Source: Betaproteobacteria bacterium (lineage in GTDB: Bacteria; Pseudomonadota; Gammaproteobacteria; Burkholderiales; Burkholderiaceae_C). Taken from it: a stretch of 5,369 bases of DNA. The notes beneath the pieces are model-generated. The model was not told where the DNA came from and did not search any database. It saw only the letters and a list, made by a program, of their open reading frames with translations. The stretch is from the NCBI GenBank assembly GCA_005884255.1, contig VBDL01000711.1, positions 538-5,906 on the forward strand. The letters run 5' to 3'. A program made the position numbers and the translations under genes. Within the stretch, counting starts at the first letter, position 1, and each line of letters opens with the position of its first letter. Below, in pieces: positions 1 to 5,369 of this stretch.

Positions 1-30
1 CTGACGGGCCGGCCAGAACCGTCGCGAAGG

Positions 31-59
31 GGAGCCGAAGGCGGCTCCTTCATTTTTTT
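31..59 (+). terminator. Rho-independent terminator of an upstream gene
   Basis: GGAGCC (31-36) pairs with GGCTCC (43-48) around a six-base loop, and a run of seven T follows at 53-59. The order hairpin then T-tract makes it a plus-strand terminator, so a plus-strand gene or RNA should end at or before the left edge of the window. Nothing in bases 1-30 identifies that gene. Confidence 0.8.
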
Positions 60-164
60 CCTGGTCGTGCTTGGTCTGCTGCGGGCAGCTGCGCGCTTCC
101 TCGGGTTCGGCCGGGGCCTGCGCAGCGGCCATCGATCCGTGCTCTGTTGGCTATCCGAGCAGCA

Positions 165-193
165 CTGGATATTGGACACTGTCCAATATCCAG
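165..193. repeat. Perfect 29-bp palindrome (14-bp arms, 1-bp centre)
   Basis: CTGGATATTGGACA (165-178) is followed by one C and then its exact reverse complement TGTCCAATATCCAG (180-193). The arms are more AT-rich than the surrounding DNA and no T-tract follows on either strand, so it does not look like a terminator. A one-base centre disfavours an RNA hairpin and suits a DNA site bound by a symmetric dimer (repressor or recombinase). No intact gene lies beside it, so the binding protein and target cannot be named. The symmetry is directly seen; the role is inference. Confidence 0.75.
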
Positions 194-212
194 GGTCGCG
201 GGCCACAAACGA

Positions 213-240
213 CAAGGCCTTGCAGCGATGCAAGGCCTTG
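213..240 (-). terminator. 12-bp perfect hairpin downstream of the tRNA(CAU) 3' part
   Basis: CAAGGCCTTGCA (213-224) and TGCAAGGCCTTG (229-240) are exact reverse complements around the tetraloop GCGA. On the minus strand it starts seven bases after the CCA end of the truncated tRNA at 248-297, and a weak T-containing stretch (TCGTTTGT) follows. It is therefore probably that tRNA gene's original terminator. Each arm contains the self-complementary octamer AAGGCCTT, so alternative pairings are possible. The T-tract is poor, so termination strength is uncertain. Confidence 0.55.
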
Positions 241-247
241 ATTTGAC

Positions 248-297
<50 letters not shown>

Positions 298-521
298 CGC
301 TTGGTTGCTCGGGGAGTCGACGCATCAATTGTTTGGCTGATCGCTCGACTTCGCTGCCACCGTAGCCGGCAGCCATGGACACTGGCGACTCGTCGTGAAC
401 GATTGCTCGCGAGGCGTATGCCTCAGCTTCCTCAAGCCGCCTCAAGTCACTTTCAAATTGGTCGAGATCTGGATGTATCCTTTGCGGTCATGATTTAACT
501 CGTTGATTTCAAACGATTCGT
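298..521. other. Lower-GC spacer between two tRNA 3' halves, with a broken reading frame
   Basis: This stretch occupies the place where the 5' halves of both flanking tRNAs should be. I count 117 G+C in the 220 bases 301-520 (about 53%), clearly below the neighbouring genes. On the minus strand a frame is open from just after a TGA near 490 into the tRNA piece at 297. It includes the peptide DLDQFESDLRRLEEAEAYAS, and the best start in frame is a TTG at 445. A separate ATG (491-489) begins MTAKDTS in another frame and stops after 12 residues. A single frameshift would join the two, so this may be the remnant of a small foreign gene cut off at the tRNA boundary. I do not recognise the product, and it may simply be non-coding. 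Confidence 0.35.
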
Positions 522-570
522 GCGGATTGCAAATCCGTGTAGGTCGGTTCGACTCCGGCCCGCGCCTCCA
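522..570 (+). pseudogene. 3' part of a tRNA-Cys (GCA) gene, 5' half missing
   Basis: From the anticodon arm onward the plus strand folds as a tRNA. The stem is 522-526 with 534-538 and the loop is TTGCAAA, giving anticodon GCA (529-531) for cysteine. A four-base variable loop follows, then the T arm 543-559 with loop TTCGACT, the 3' acceptor strand CCGCGCC (560-566), discriminator T73 (567) and encoded CCA (568-570). A T discriminator ahead of CCA fits tRNA-Cys, whose genes commonly end GCGCCTCCA. The pairing 5' strand GGCGCGG and a D arm are absent upstream; the sequence before 521 is unrelated and AT-rich. The piece cannot give a functional tRNA, so an intact tRNA-Cys must exist elsewhere if this is a real genome. 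Its own terminator still follows. Confidence 0.75.
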
Positions 571-578
571 AGCTCTTC

Positions 579-602
579 AACGGCTCCCTCGGGAGCCGTT
601 TT
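579..602 (+). terminator. Rho-independent terminator of the truncated tRNA-Cys
   Basis: AACGGCTCCC (579-588) and GGGAGCCGTT (591-600) are exact reverse complements, in practice a nine-pair stem with a CTCG loop, and T residues continue to 602. It lies nine bases after the tRNA-Cys CCA. It should also insulate the downstream deacylase gene from upstream transcription, so that gene needs a promoter between about 603 and 685. I see no convincing -35/-10 pair there. Confidence 0.8.
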
Positions 603-685
603 CATTGGGGCCTCGCGGGCGCACACTAACGGTGGGCTGCGGCTGCATCCCGCGGCGCGGTCCGACATCGCTTGTTGCTTCGCTT

Positions 686-692
686 GAGGAGG
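686..692 (+). promoter_or_regulatory. Strong Shine-Dalgarno deciding the deacylase start
   Basis: GAGGAGG lies five bases upstream of the ATG at 698. It fixes that codon as the start, although the reading frame stays open back to about 503, across the tRNA-Cys piece and its terminator. Confidence 0.8.
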
Positions 693-697
693 CCACC

Positions 698-1174
698 ATG
701 TCGATTCCCACGCGCCTATCCAGTTATCTCGAGCAGCTCGGCACGCGCTACGACGTCTGCGCGCACGACTGGAGCCGCAGCAGCGCCGAGACGGCACGCG
801 CCGCTCACGTGCTGCCCAGCCAACTCGCCAAGCCCGTGCTCGTCGAAGACGACGACGGCTGCGTGATGGCCGTCATTCCGGCTGACAAGGCCGTCACGCT
901 ACGTGAACTCTCGCGCGCACTCGGCCGCGACGGGCTGCGTCTGTCGGACGAGAACCGCATCTCCGAACTGTTCCAGGACTGCGATCGCGGCGCGATGCCG
1001 CCGGTGGGCATGGCCTGGGGCATCGAGACCATCGTCGATGACGAGCTGGAAGCGAACGACGTGGTCTACCTCGAGGCCGGCGACCACCAGCGCCTGCTGC
1101 GCATGACGCGCGACCAGTTCCGCGAGCTGATGCGCGGCGCGCGCCACGGGCACTTCTGCAAGACGCTGCACTGA
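698..1174 (+). CDS. YbaK/EbsC-family aminoacyl-tRNA deacylase
   Basis: A 158-residue protein made of a single YbaK/aminoacyl-tRNA-editing domain, the usual length for free-standing members. Such proteins hydrolyse mischarged tRNAs in trans in the cytoplasm; E. coli-type YbaK clears Cys-tRNA(Pro), and relatives clear Ala-tRNA(Pro) and others. Visible marks are the N-terminal helix and strand, the helix SSAETARAAHV (28-38), K45 in LAKPVLVED (the position of the essential lysine in YbaK), the strand CVMAVIPADKAVTLREL (55-71), and the loop RGAMPPVG (97-104), which corresponds to the family's GxxPPxG substrate-pocket motif. The ATG at 698 was chosen for its GAGGAGG ribosome-binding site. The large PBP-type gene starts 86 bases after the stop on the same strand, so co-transcription is possible. 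The family is well supported; the exact tRNA substrate cannot be read from the sequence, so I give no gene symbol. Confidence 0.9.
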   Translation: MSIPTRLSSYLEQLGTRYDVCAHDWSRSSAETARAAHVLPSQLAKPVLVEDDDGCVMAVIPADKAVTLRELSRALGRDGLRLSDENRISELFQDCDRGAMPPVGMAWGIETIVDDELEANDVVYLEAGDHQRLLRMTRDQFRELMRGARHGHFCKTLH

Positions 1175-1198
1175 GCGCCACGGCGGCCTCAAGCGCGG

Positions 1199-1218
1199 GA
1201 TGCGTGCGCGAACGCATC
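1199..1218. repeat. Short inverted repeat in the deacylase-PBP gap
   Basis: GATGCGT (1199-1205) and ACGCATC (1212-1218) are perfect complements around a six-base loop, 25 bases past the deacylase stop. No T-tract follows on the plus strand, so termination is doubtful. It could be a weak attenuating hairpin or an operator for the downstream gene, or chance in GC-rich DNA. Confidence 0.35.
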
Positions 1219-1260
1219 GGAGTATCGTGACCGCGAAGGTCCAATCCACTGTGTGTTGCC

Positions 1261-3771
1261 GTGTACGCGCTCGTGCTGGTGTTTCTGTGGAGAAGGTACG
1301 GCAGGCTGCTGATCGGCAGCCTGCTGTTGGGCGTCGTCGTGACCACGCTGTACAAGCTGGTCGACGAAATGCAGACCTCCCGCATGCAGGCCGCGCGCCT
1401 GAGCAAGATCGGGCGCGAGATGCGCTTTGCGGTGGAAGCGGGGCCCAGCGCTTCGATCCGCTTTCCCGGCGCCGGCCCGTATGACGAGCGGCTTGGCTAT
1501 CACCAGCTGCCGCAGCTGATCGAGCGATTGAAGCAGCAGGGCTACGGCGTCGCTGCGCAAGCCCGGTCTTCTCCGCAGCTCGTGAAGCTCGGTGAGCAAG
1601 GCCTCTTTGCACCGTACAGGGAAAAGGATCAGGCGGGCCTGGAGTTGCGTGACTGCCGCGGCGAGATGCTGTTTGCCGCGCGCTACCCGGAGCGCGTCTA
1701 TGAGCGGTTCGAGGCGGTGCCGCCACTGCTGGTGAGCGCGCTGTTGTTCATCGAGAACCGCGAGCTGCTCGATGCGCAGCATCCGACGCGCAACCCGGCC
1801 ATCGAATGGGATCGGCTGGGCAAGGCGGTCGTCGATCAGGTCCGGCACTTGGCCGACGAGAGTCACCCGGCGCCCGGCGCGAGCACGCTGGCCACGCAGA
1901 TCGAGAAATACCGCCACTCGCCCGAAGGGCGCACGGAGTCGGCCCGTGAGAAGCTGCGCCAGATGATATCGGCCTCGCTGCGCGCCTATCTCGATGGTGA
2001 GGACACGTTGCCGCGGCGCCGCCAGATCGTGCTGGGGTACCTCAACACCGTGCCGCTCGCTGCAAAGCCGGGCTTCGGGGAGGTCAATGGGCTGGGCGAT
2101 GGCCTGTGGGCTTGGTATGGGCGCGATTTCGCGGAGGCGAACAGGCTGCTGGCCGACGCCGCCGCGGCGAACGCGTCAAGCGAGCGTCTTGCGGCGCAGG
2201 CGCTGGCTTTCAGGCAGGCGCTGTCACTGATGATCGCGCAGCGCCGGCCGTCCTACTACCTCGGACCCGGGGCCAAAGTGCTCACCGAATTGACCGACAG
2301 CTACCTGCGCGTGATGAGCGATGCGGGCCTGATCACGCCGGCGCTGCGCGATGCGGCCCTGCCGCTGCGCCCGCGCTTGATCGCGCAGGGGCCGCCGGAG
2401 AAGGCGGTGTCCTTCGTGGAGCGCAAGGCGGCGACGGCCGTGCGCACCAAGCTGTCGGCGATGCTGGAAGTGCCGCGCGCCTACGACCTCGACCGCTTCG
2501 ATCTGGCCGCCGGCAGCACGCTGGATGGCGAGGTGCAGCGCGCGGCGACTCGACTGCTGCGTGGCTTGAAGGACCCCGTCGAAGCCAAGGCCGCGGGCCT
2601 CTATGGCTACCACTTGCTCAACGAAGGTGATGACACGAGCAAGATCGTCTTCAGCTTCACGCTGTTCGAGCGCGGTGACCAAGCCAACCTGCTGCGCGTG
2701 CAAACCGACAATGTCGATCAACCCTTCGACATCAACGAAGGGGCCAAGCTCGATCTCGGCTCGACGGCCAAGCTGCGCACGCTGATCACCTACCTCGAGC
2801 TGGTTGCCGATCTGCACGCTCGCTGGCATGCGCTGGATGCTGCACAGCTGGCCGCGCTGGAGCTCAACCCCAAGGACATGCTCGCGCGGTGGGCTCGCGA
2901 GCACCTGCAGCACGCGAGCGACAAGAGCCTGGAAGCGATGCTCGATGCAGCGATGCTGCGCACCTTCTCGGCCAGCCCCGCCGAAGGCTTCTTCACCGGC
3001 GGAGGCCTGCACCACTTCCAGAACTTCGAGCCGGAGGACAACCACCGCGTGCTCACGCTGCGCGAGGCCTTCAAGCGCTCGGTGAACCTCGTCTTCATCC
3101 GCGTGATGCGCGAGGTCGTCTATCACATGATGGCCAAGGCGCCGACCGCAAATGCGGCCCTGCTGAAAGACAGTGACGATCCGGCGCGGCGCGCCTACCT
3201 GGAGCGCTTCGCCGACAAGGAAGGCCGCGAGTTCCTCGCGCGCTTCTATCGCAAGTATCAGGGCCGCTCGCCCGAGGACGCGCAGGAGCTGTTGCTGGAA
3301 AGCGTGCGTGACACGCCGAAGCGGCTCGCCAGCGTCTTCTACGGCCTGGAGCCGCAGGCCAATGCGCAACAGCTTTCCGAATTTCTCGGTTCACAGCTGC
3401 CCGGGGCGGAGCCGTCGGAGAAGGTGCTGCGCATACTGGAAGAGCAGCTTGGGCCCGGAAAGCTGTCGCTCACCGATCGCGGCTTCGTCGCCGGCGTGCA
3501 TCCGCTGGAGCTGTGGCTCGTGGCCTATCTGCGCCAGCATCCCAAGGCCACGGTCGGCGAGGTGTTCGCCGCGAGTGCGCCGCAGCGGCAGGAGGTGTAC
3601 GGGTGGCTCTTCAGGACGCGGCACAAAGGCGCGCAGGACTTGCGCATCCGTGGCCTGCTCGAGCTCGAGGCCTTTCTCGAGATTCATCGTGCGTGGAAGC
3701 GGCTGGGCTACCCGTTCGAGTCGTTGACACCGTCGTACGCCACATCGATCGGCGCCTCGGGCGACAGCTGA
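1261..3771 (+). CDS. Class A PBP-like transglycosylase/transpeptidase, N-terminal part (frame broken before KTG)
   Basis: An 836-residue reading frame. Residues 15-34 form one hydrophobic membrane anchor; the rest should be periplasmic. A GT51 glycan-polymerising domain follows: catalytic-type glutamate E165 in LLFIENREL, GASTLATQIEKY (206-217, the GGSTITQQ motif), REKLRQM (229-235, the RKxxE region), RRQIVLGYLNTVPLA (253-267) and LSLMIAQRRPSYYL (321-334). A penicillin-binding transpeptidase domain begins after about 415, with SXXK as STAK (501-504, nucleophile S501) and SXN as SVN (607-609). A helical stretch of roughly 190 residues then precedes LTPSYATSIGASGDS and a TGA. The KTG motif is absent here but present in the next frame, so the transpeptidase is split. 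The GTG at 1261 is the first usable start after an in-frame TGA (1228-1230), but no good ribosome-binding site precedes it; GTGs at 1273 and 1279 are alternatives. I infer a frameshifted gene of about 1,020 residues when intact. Confidence 0.85.
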   Translation: MYALVLVFLWRRYGRLLIGSLLLGVVVTTLYKLVDEMQTSRMQAARLSKIGREMRFAVEAGPSASIRFPGAGPYDERLGYHQLPQLIERLKQQGYGVAAQARSSPQLVKLGEQGLFAPYREKDQAGLELRDCRGEMLFAARYPERVYERFEAVPPLLVSALLFIENRELLDAQHPTRNPAIEWDRLGKAVVDQVRHLADESHPAPGASTLATQIEKYRHSPEGRTESAREKLRQMISASLRAYLDGEDTLPRRRQIVLGYLNTVPLAAKPGFGEVNGLGDGLWAWYGRDFAEANRLLADAAAANASSERLAAQALAFRQALSLMIAQRRPSYYLGPGAKVLTELTDSYLRVMSDAGLITPALRDAALPLRPRLIAQGPPEKAVSFVERKAATAVRTKLSAMLEVPRAYDLDRFDLAAGSTLDGEVQRAATRLLRGLKDPVEAKAAGLYGYHLLNEGDDTSKIVFSFTLFERGDQANLLRVQTDNVDQPFDINEGAKLDLGSTAKLRTLITYLELVADLHARWHALDAAQLAALELNPKDMLARWAREHLQHASDKSLEAMLDAAMLRTFSASPAEGFFTGGGLHHFQNFEPEDNHRVLTLREAFKRSVNLVFIRVMREVVYHMMAKAPTANAALLKDSDDPARRAYLERFADKEGREFLARFYRKYQGRSPEDAQELLLESVRDTPKRLASVFYGLEPQANAQQLSEFLGSQLPGAEPSEKVLRILEEQLGPGKLSLTDRGFVAGVHPLELWLVAYLRQHPKATVGEVFAASAPQRQEVYGWLFRTRHKGAQDLRIRGLLELEAFLEIHRAWKRLGYPFESLTPSYATSIGASGDS

Positions 3772-4307
3772 TGGGCATCATCGTCAACCGTGGCGTTCGC
3801 CTGCCGGTGCAGCGCATCGGCTCGCTGCAATTCGCGCGCGATACGCCTTACGAGACGCGGATGGAGTACCAGCCGACCGTGGCGCAGCGCGTGCTGCCCG
3901 CTGCGGTGGCCGATGTCGTGCGCCGATCGCTGCTCGACGTGGTGGAGGAGGGCACGGCCAAGCGCCTGAAGGGCACCTTCGTGCGCCGCGACGGCAGCGT
4001 GGTGCCCGTTGGCGGCAAGACGGGCACCGGCGACCACCGCTTCGATGTCTACGGCAAGGGTGGGCAACTGATCTCGTCGCGCGTGGTCAACCGCTCCGCA
4101 ACGTTCGTGTTCCTCATCGGCGACCGCTATTTCGGCACGATGATGGCCTACGTGCACGAGCCCTATGCGGCCAAGTACAAGTTCACCAGCGCGATGCCGG
4201 CGCAACTGGTGAAGGCGCTGGCGCCCGCGCTGCTGCCGCTGCTCGAGCGATCAGCGTGCACCAGCACAGAGGGTGATTCAGCCAAGGCGCTCGCGACTTT
4301 TCGTTGA
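3771..4307 (+). CDS. C-terminal transpeptidase fragment of the PBP (carries KTG)
   Basis: A 178-residue frame whose ATG overlaps the previous stop by one base (TGATG, 3769-3773). It begins MGIIVNRGVRLP, matching the segment that in penicillin-binding proteins leads from SXN to KTG (the aYaxFaNgG region). It carries the active-site triad motif KTGTG at residues 83-87 (GGKTGTGDHR), then the closing beta strands (RSATFVFLIGDRYFGTMMAYV). It has no signal peptide or membrane anchor, so it could not reach the periplasm as a separate protein. No Shine-Dalgarno precedes the ATG. The frame lies -1 relative to the first part. Both halves are otherwise undamaged, which points to a recent deletion or a sequence error. 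Translational coupling at TGATG could still yield a cytoplasmic fragment. Confidence 0.8.
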   Translation: MGIIVNRGVRLPVQRIGSLQFARDTPYETRMEYQPTVAQRVLPAAVADVVRRSLLDVVEEGTAKRLKGTFVRRDGSVVPVGGKTGTGDHRFDVYGKGGQLISSRVVNRSATFVFLIGDRYFGTMMAYVHEPYAAKYKFTSAMPAQLVKALAPALLPLLERSACTSTEGDSAKALATFR

Positions 4308-4325
4308 GTGCCCCGGAAAACGCAA

Positions 4326-4353
4326 ACGGGCCCTGCATCGCTGCAGGGCCCGT
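4326..4353 (-). terminator. 12-bp perfect hairpin terminator between convergent PBP and tRNA-Asn
   Basis: ACGGGCCCTGCA (4326-4337) and TGCAGGGCCCGT (4342-4353) are exact complements around a four-base loop. On the minus strand it starts seven bases after the tRNA-Asn CCA and is followed by TTTGCGTTTT, a reasonable U-rich tail. On the plus strand it lies 18 bases past the PBP stop and is followed by GGCATTTT, so it may also end that transcript. Confidence 0.75.
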
Positions 4354-4360
4354 GGCATTT

Positions 4361-4436
4361 TGGCTCCCCGACCTGGGCTCGAACCAGGGACCTACGGATT
4401 AACAGTCCGGCGCTCTACCAACTGAGCTATCGGGGA
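4361..4436 (-). tRNA. tRNA-Asn (GUU)
   Basis: A complete 76-base tRNA on the minus strand. The acceptor strand TCCCCGA (4430-4436) pairs with TCGGGGA (4365-4371), followed by discriminator G and an encoded CCA (4361-4363). The D arm TAGCTCAGTTGGTAGAGC, anticodon loop CTGTTAA (plus-strand 4399-4405, anticodon GTT) and T loop TTCGAGC are all canonical. It lies 38 bases downstream of the reductase stop, with its own promoter-like sequence before it and a hairpin terminator after it. Its completeness contrasts with the two truncated tRNA pieces at the left of the window. Confidence 0.97.
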
Positions 4437-4449
4437 TCGGGAGCCTCAC

Positions 4450-4478
4450 AGTATAGCGTGGTTCTGTGGGTCGATTAA
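4450..4478 (-). promoter_or_regulatory. Probable sigma-70 promoter for tRNA-Asn
   Basis: On the minus strand TATACT (4450-4455) is a near-consensus -10 box. Seventeen bases upstream is TTAATC (4473-4478), a weak -35 that overlaps the reductase stop codon. Transcription would start around 4443, giving a leader of about seven bases ahead of the tRNA. Read-through from the reductase gene is also possible. Confidence 0.55.
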
Positions 4479-5369
4479 TCGAAGACCGGTGTTTCGACAC
4501 CGAGCACCTTGTGCAGCTTCGGGCTGGTGGTCGTGTATTGCAGGTGGATGCGCTTGTCGGGGAACACGTAGGGCGCGGCGCCGAAGGCCGCGAGCGCGGC
4601 CTCGTGGAAGCCGGAGAGGATCAGCTTCTTCTTGCCCGGGTAGGTGTTGATGTCACCCACTGCGAAGATGCCCGGCACGCTGGTCTCGAACTTCTCGGTG
4701 TCGACGACGACCTGCTTGCGCTCGATGTTCAAACCCCATTCGCCGATCGGCCCGAGCTTCGGGCTCAGGCCGAAGAAGGCCAGCACCGCGTCGGTGGGCA
4801 CGACGCGCGTCACGCCGTCGTTGCCGGTCACCTTCACGCCGGTGAGCTTTCCATCGGCCTCGTCGATCCCGGCGATCTGGCCGACGATGAATTGCATCTC
4901 ATAGGTCTCGCACAGCTCCTTCATGCGCGCCACGGAAGCGGGCGCGGCGCGGAAGCCGTCGCGGCGGTGGATGAGGATCACGCTCTCGGCCTTGTGAGGA
5001 CCTTCCTGCGCGAAGTTCAGCGTGCAGTCGAGGGCGGAGTCGCCACCGCCGACGATCACCAGGTTCTTGCCGGCGAACTGGGCCGGGTTCCTCACGCGGT
5101 AGAAGAGCTGCGTGCCGTCGTACTTGTCGATGCCCTCGACCTTCAGCAGCCTCGGCTGGAACGAGCCGACGCCGCCGGCGATGAAGAGGGTCTTGGTGAG
5201 CAGCCGCGTGCCCTTGGAGGTCTCGACGTAGAAGCGCCTATCGGGCTGCTTGTTCACCACCGAGACTTCCTGCCCCAGATGAAAGGTCGCGCCGAAGGGT
5301 TCGATCTGCTTGAGCAGGTTGTCGGTGAGATCCTTGCCGGTGCACATCGGCACGGCCGGGATGTCGTAG
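4475..5369 (-). CDS. Ferredoxin--NADP reductase, TrxB-like type (5' end beyond window)
   Basis: 297 codons are visible up to the TAA at 4475-4477. The first residues, YDIPAVPMCTG, are internal to the family, so the N-terminal FAD GxGxxG region lies outside the window. The enzyme transfers electrons between NADPH and ferredoxin or flavodoxin in the cytoplasm. Counting from the first visible codon, the NADPH-binding loop VIVGGGDSALD is at 104-114, the 2'-phosphate-contacting region HRRDGFRA at 134-141, and the FAD-binding C-terminal motif GIFAVGDINTYPGKKKLILSGF at 233-254. The CxxC redox pair that thioredoxin reductase carries just before the NADPH loop is missing (the residues are RNPAQFAGKN), which favours this family over TrxB. 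The tail SPKLHKVLGVETPVFD is typical of proteobacterial members. Codons 5345-5353 (GTG, ATG) could be misread as starts, but the frame continues to the window edge. tRNA-Asn follows downstream. Confidence 0.92.
   Translation of the reverse strand, partial: YDIPAVPMCTGKDLTDNLLKQIEPFGATFHLGQEVSVVNKQPDRRFYVETSKGTRLLTKTLFIAGGVGSFQPRLLKVEGIDKYDGTQLFYRVRNPAQFAGKNLVIVGGGDSALDCTLNFAQEGPHKAESVILIHRRDGFRAAPASVARMKELCETYEMQFIVGQIAGIDEADGKLTGVKVTGNDGVTRVVPTDAVLAFFGLSPKLGPIGEWGLNIERKQVVVDTEKFETSVPGIFAVGDINTYPGKKKLILSGFHEAALAAFGAAPYVFPDKRIHLQYTTTSPKLHKVLGVETPVFD

Noticed and set aside
503..697. N-terminal extension of the deacylase frame
   Set aside because: It would be translated from tRNA-Cys sequence and its terminator; the strong ribosome-binding site at 686-692 fixes the start at 698.
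2224..3369. 381-residue minus-strand reading frame opposite the PBP
   Set aside because: It is an antisense shadow caused by high third-position GC, with no start signal or recognisable domain; the sense frame has clear PBP motifs.
3740..3775. Programmed -1 ribosomal frameshift joining the two PBP frames
   Set aside because: No slippery heptamer or homopolymer is present near the stop (GGC GAC AGC TGA), and about seven expected residues also appear missing, which a slip would not explain.
4475..5353. Complete reductase gene starting at the GTG/ATG near 5345-5353
   Set aside because: The frame continues upstream with YDIPA, conserved internal family sequence, so the gene is cut by the window edge.

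Overview
The window looks like chromosomal DNA of a high-GC betaproteobacterium, most likely Burkholderiales. The coding parts are roughly two-thirds G+C by eye, with strong third-position GC. The three protein families present (YbaK/EbsC deacylase, a long GT51-type penicillin-binding protein, and a TrxB-like ferredoxin--NADP reductase ending in VETPVFD) are familiar in that order. The taxonomic call rests on recalled family resemblance, not a search.

Left part (1-697): no intact protein gene. A strong intrinsic terminator (31-59) closes something upstream of the window. Bases 60-164 show nothing I can support. Then come a perfect 29-bp palindrome (165-193), a perfect 12-bp hairpin (213-240), the 3' part of a CAU-anticodon tRNA on the minus strand (248-297), a lower-GC spacer with a broken reading frame (298-521, about 53% G+C), the 3' part of a tRNA-Cys on the plus strand (522-570), and that tRNA's terminator (579-602). 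The two tRNA pieces lie back to back and both lack their 5' halves. This resembles a recombination scar, such as two displaced attachment-site ends joined by deletion, or a misassembly.

Middle (698-4307, plus strand): a complete YbaK-type aminoacyl-tRNA deacylase is followed by a class A penicillin-binding-protein-like gene. The latter is split into two reading frames at a TGATG overlap (3769-3773). The transglycosylase domain and the SXXK and SXN motifs lie in the first frame; the KTG motif lies in the second. The most economical reading is one gene broken by a short deletion of 3n+1 nt.

Right part (minus strand): a ferredoxin--NADP reductase gene enters from beyond the right edge and ends at 4475. 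It is followed by an intact tRNA-Asn(GUU) with its own promoter and a strong hairpin terminator, which sits between the converging PBP and tRNA transcripts.

The genes do not form an obvious single pathway: tRNA quality control, peptidoglycan synthesis and redox metabolism are simply adjacent. The points worth following up are the paired tRNA halves, the unexplained palindrome and the split PBP.
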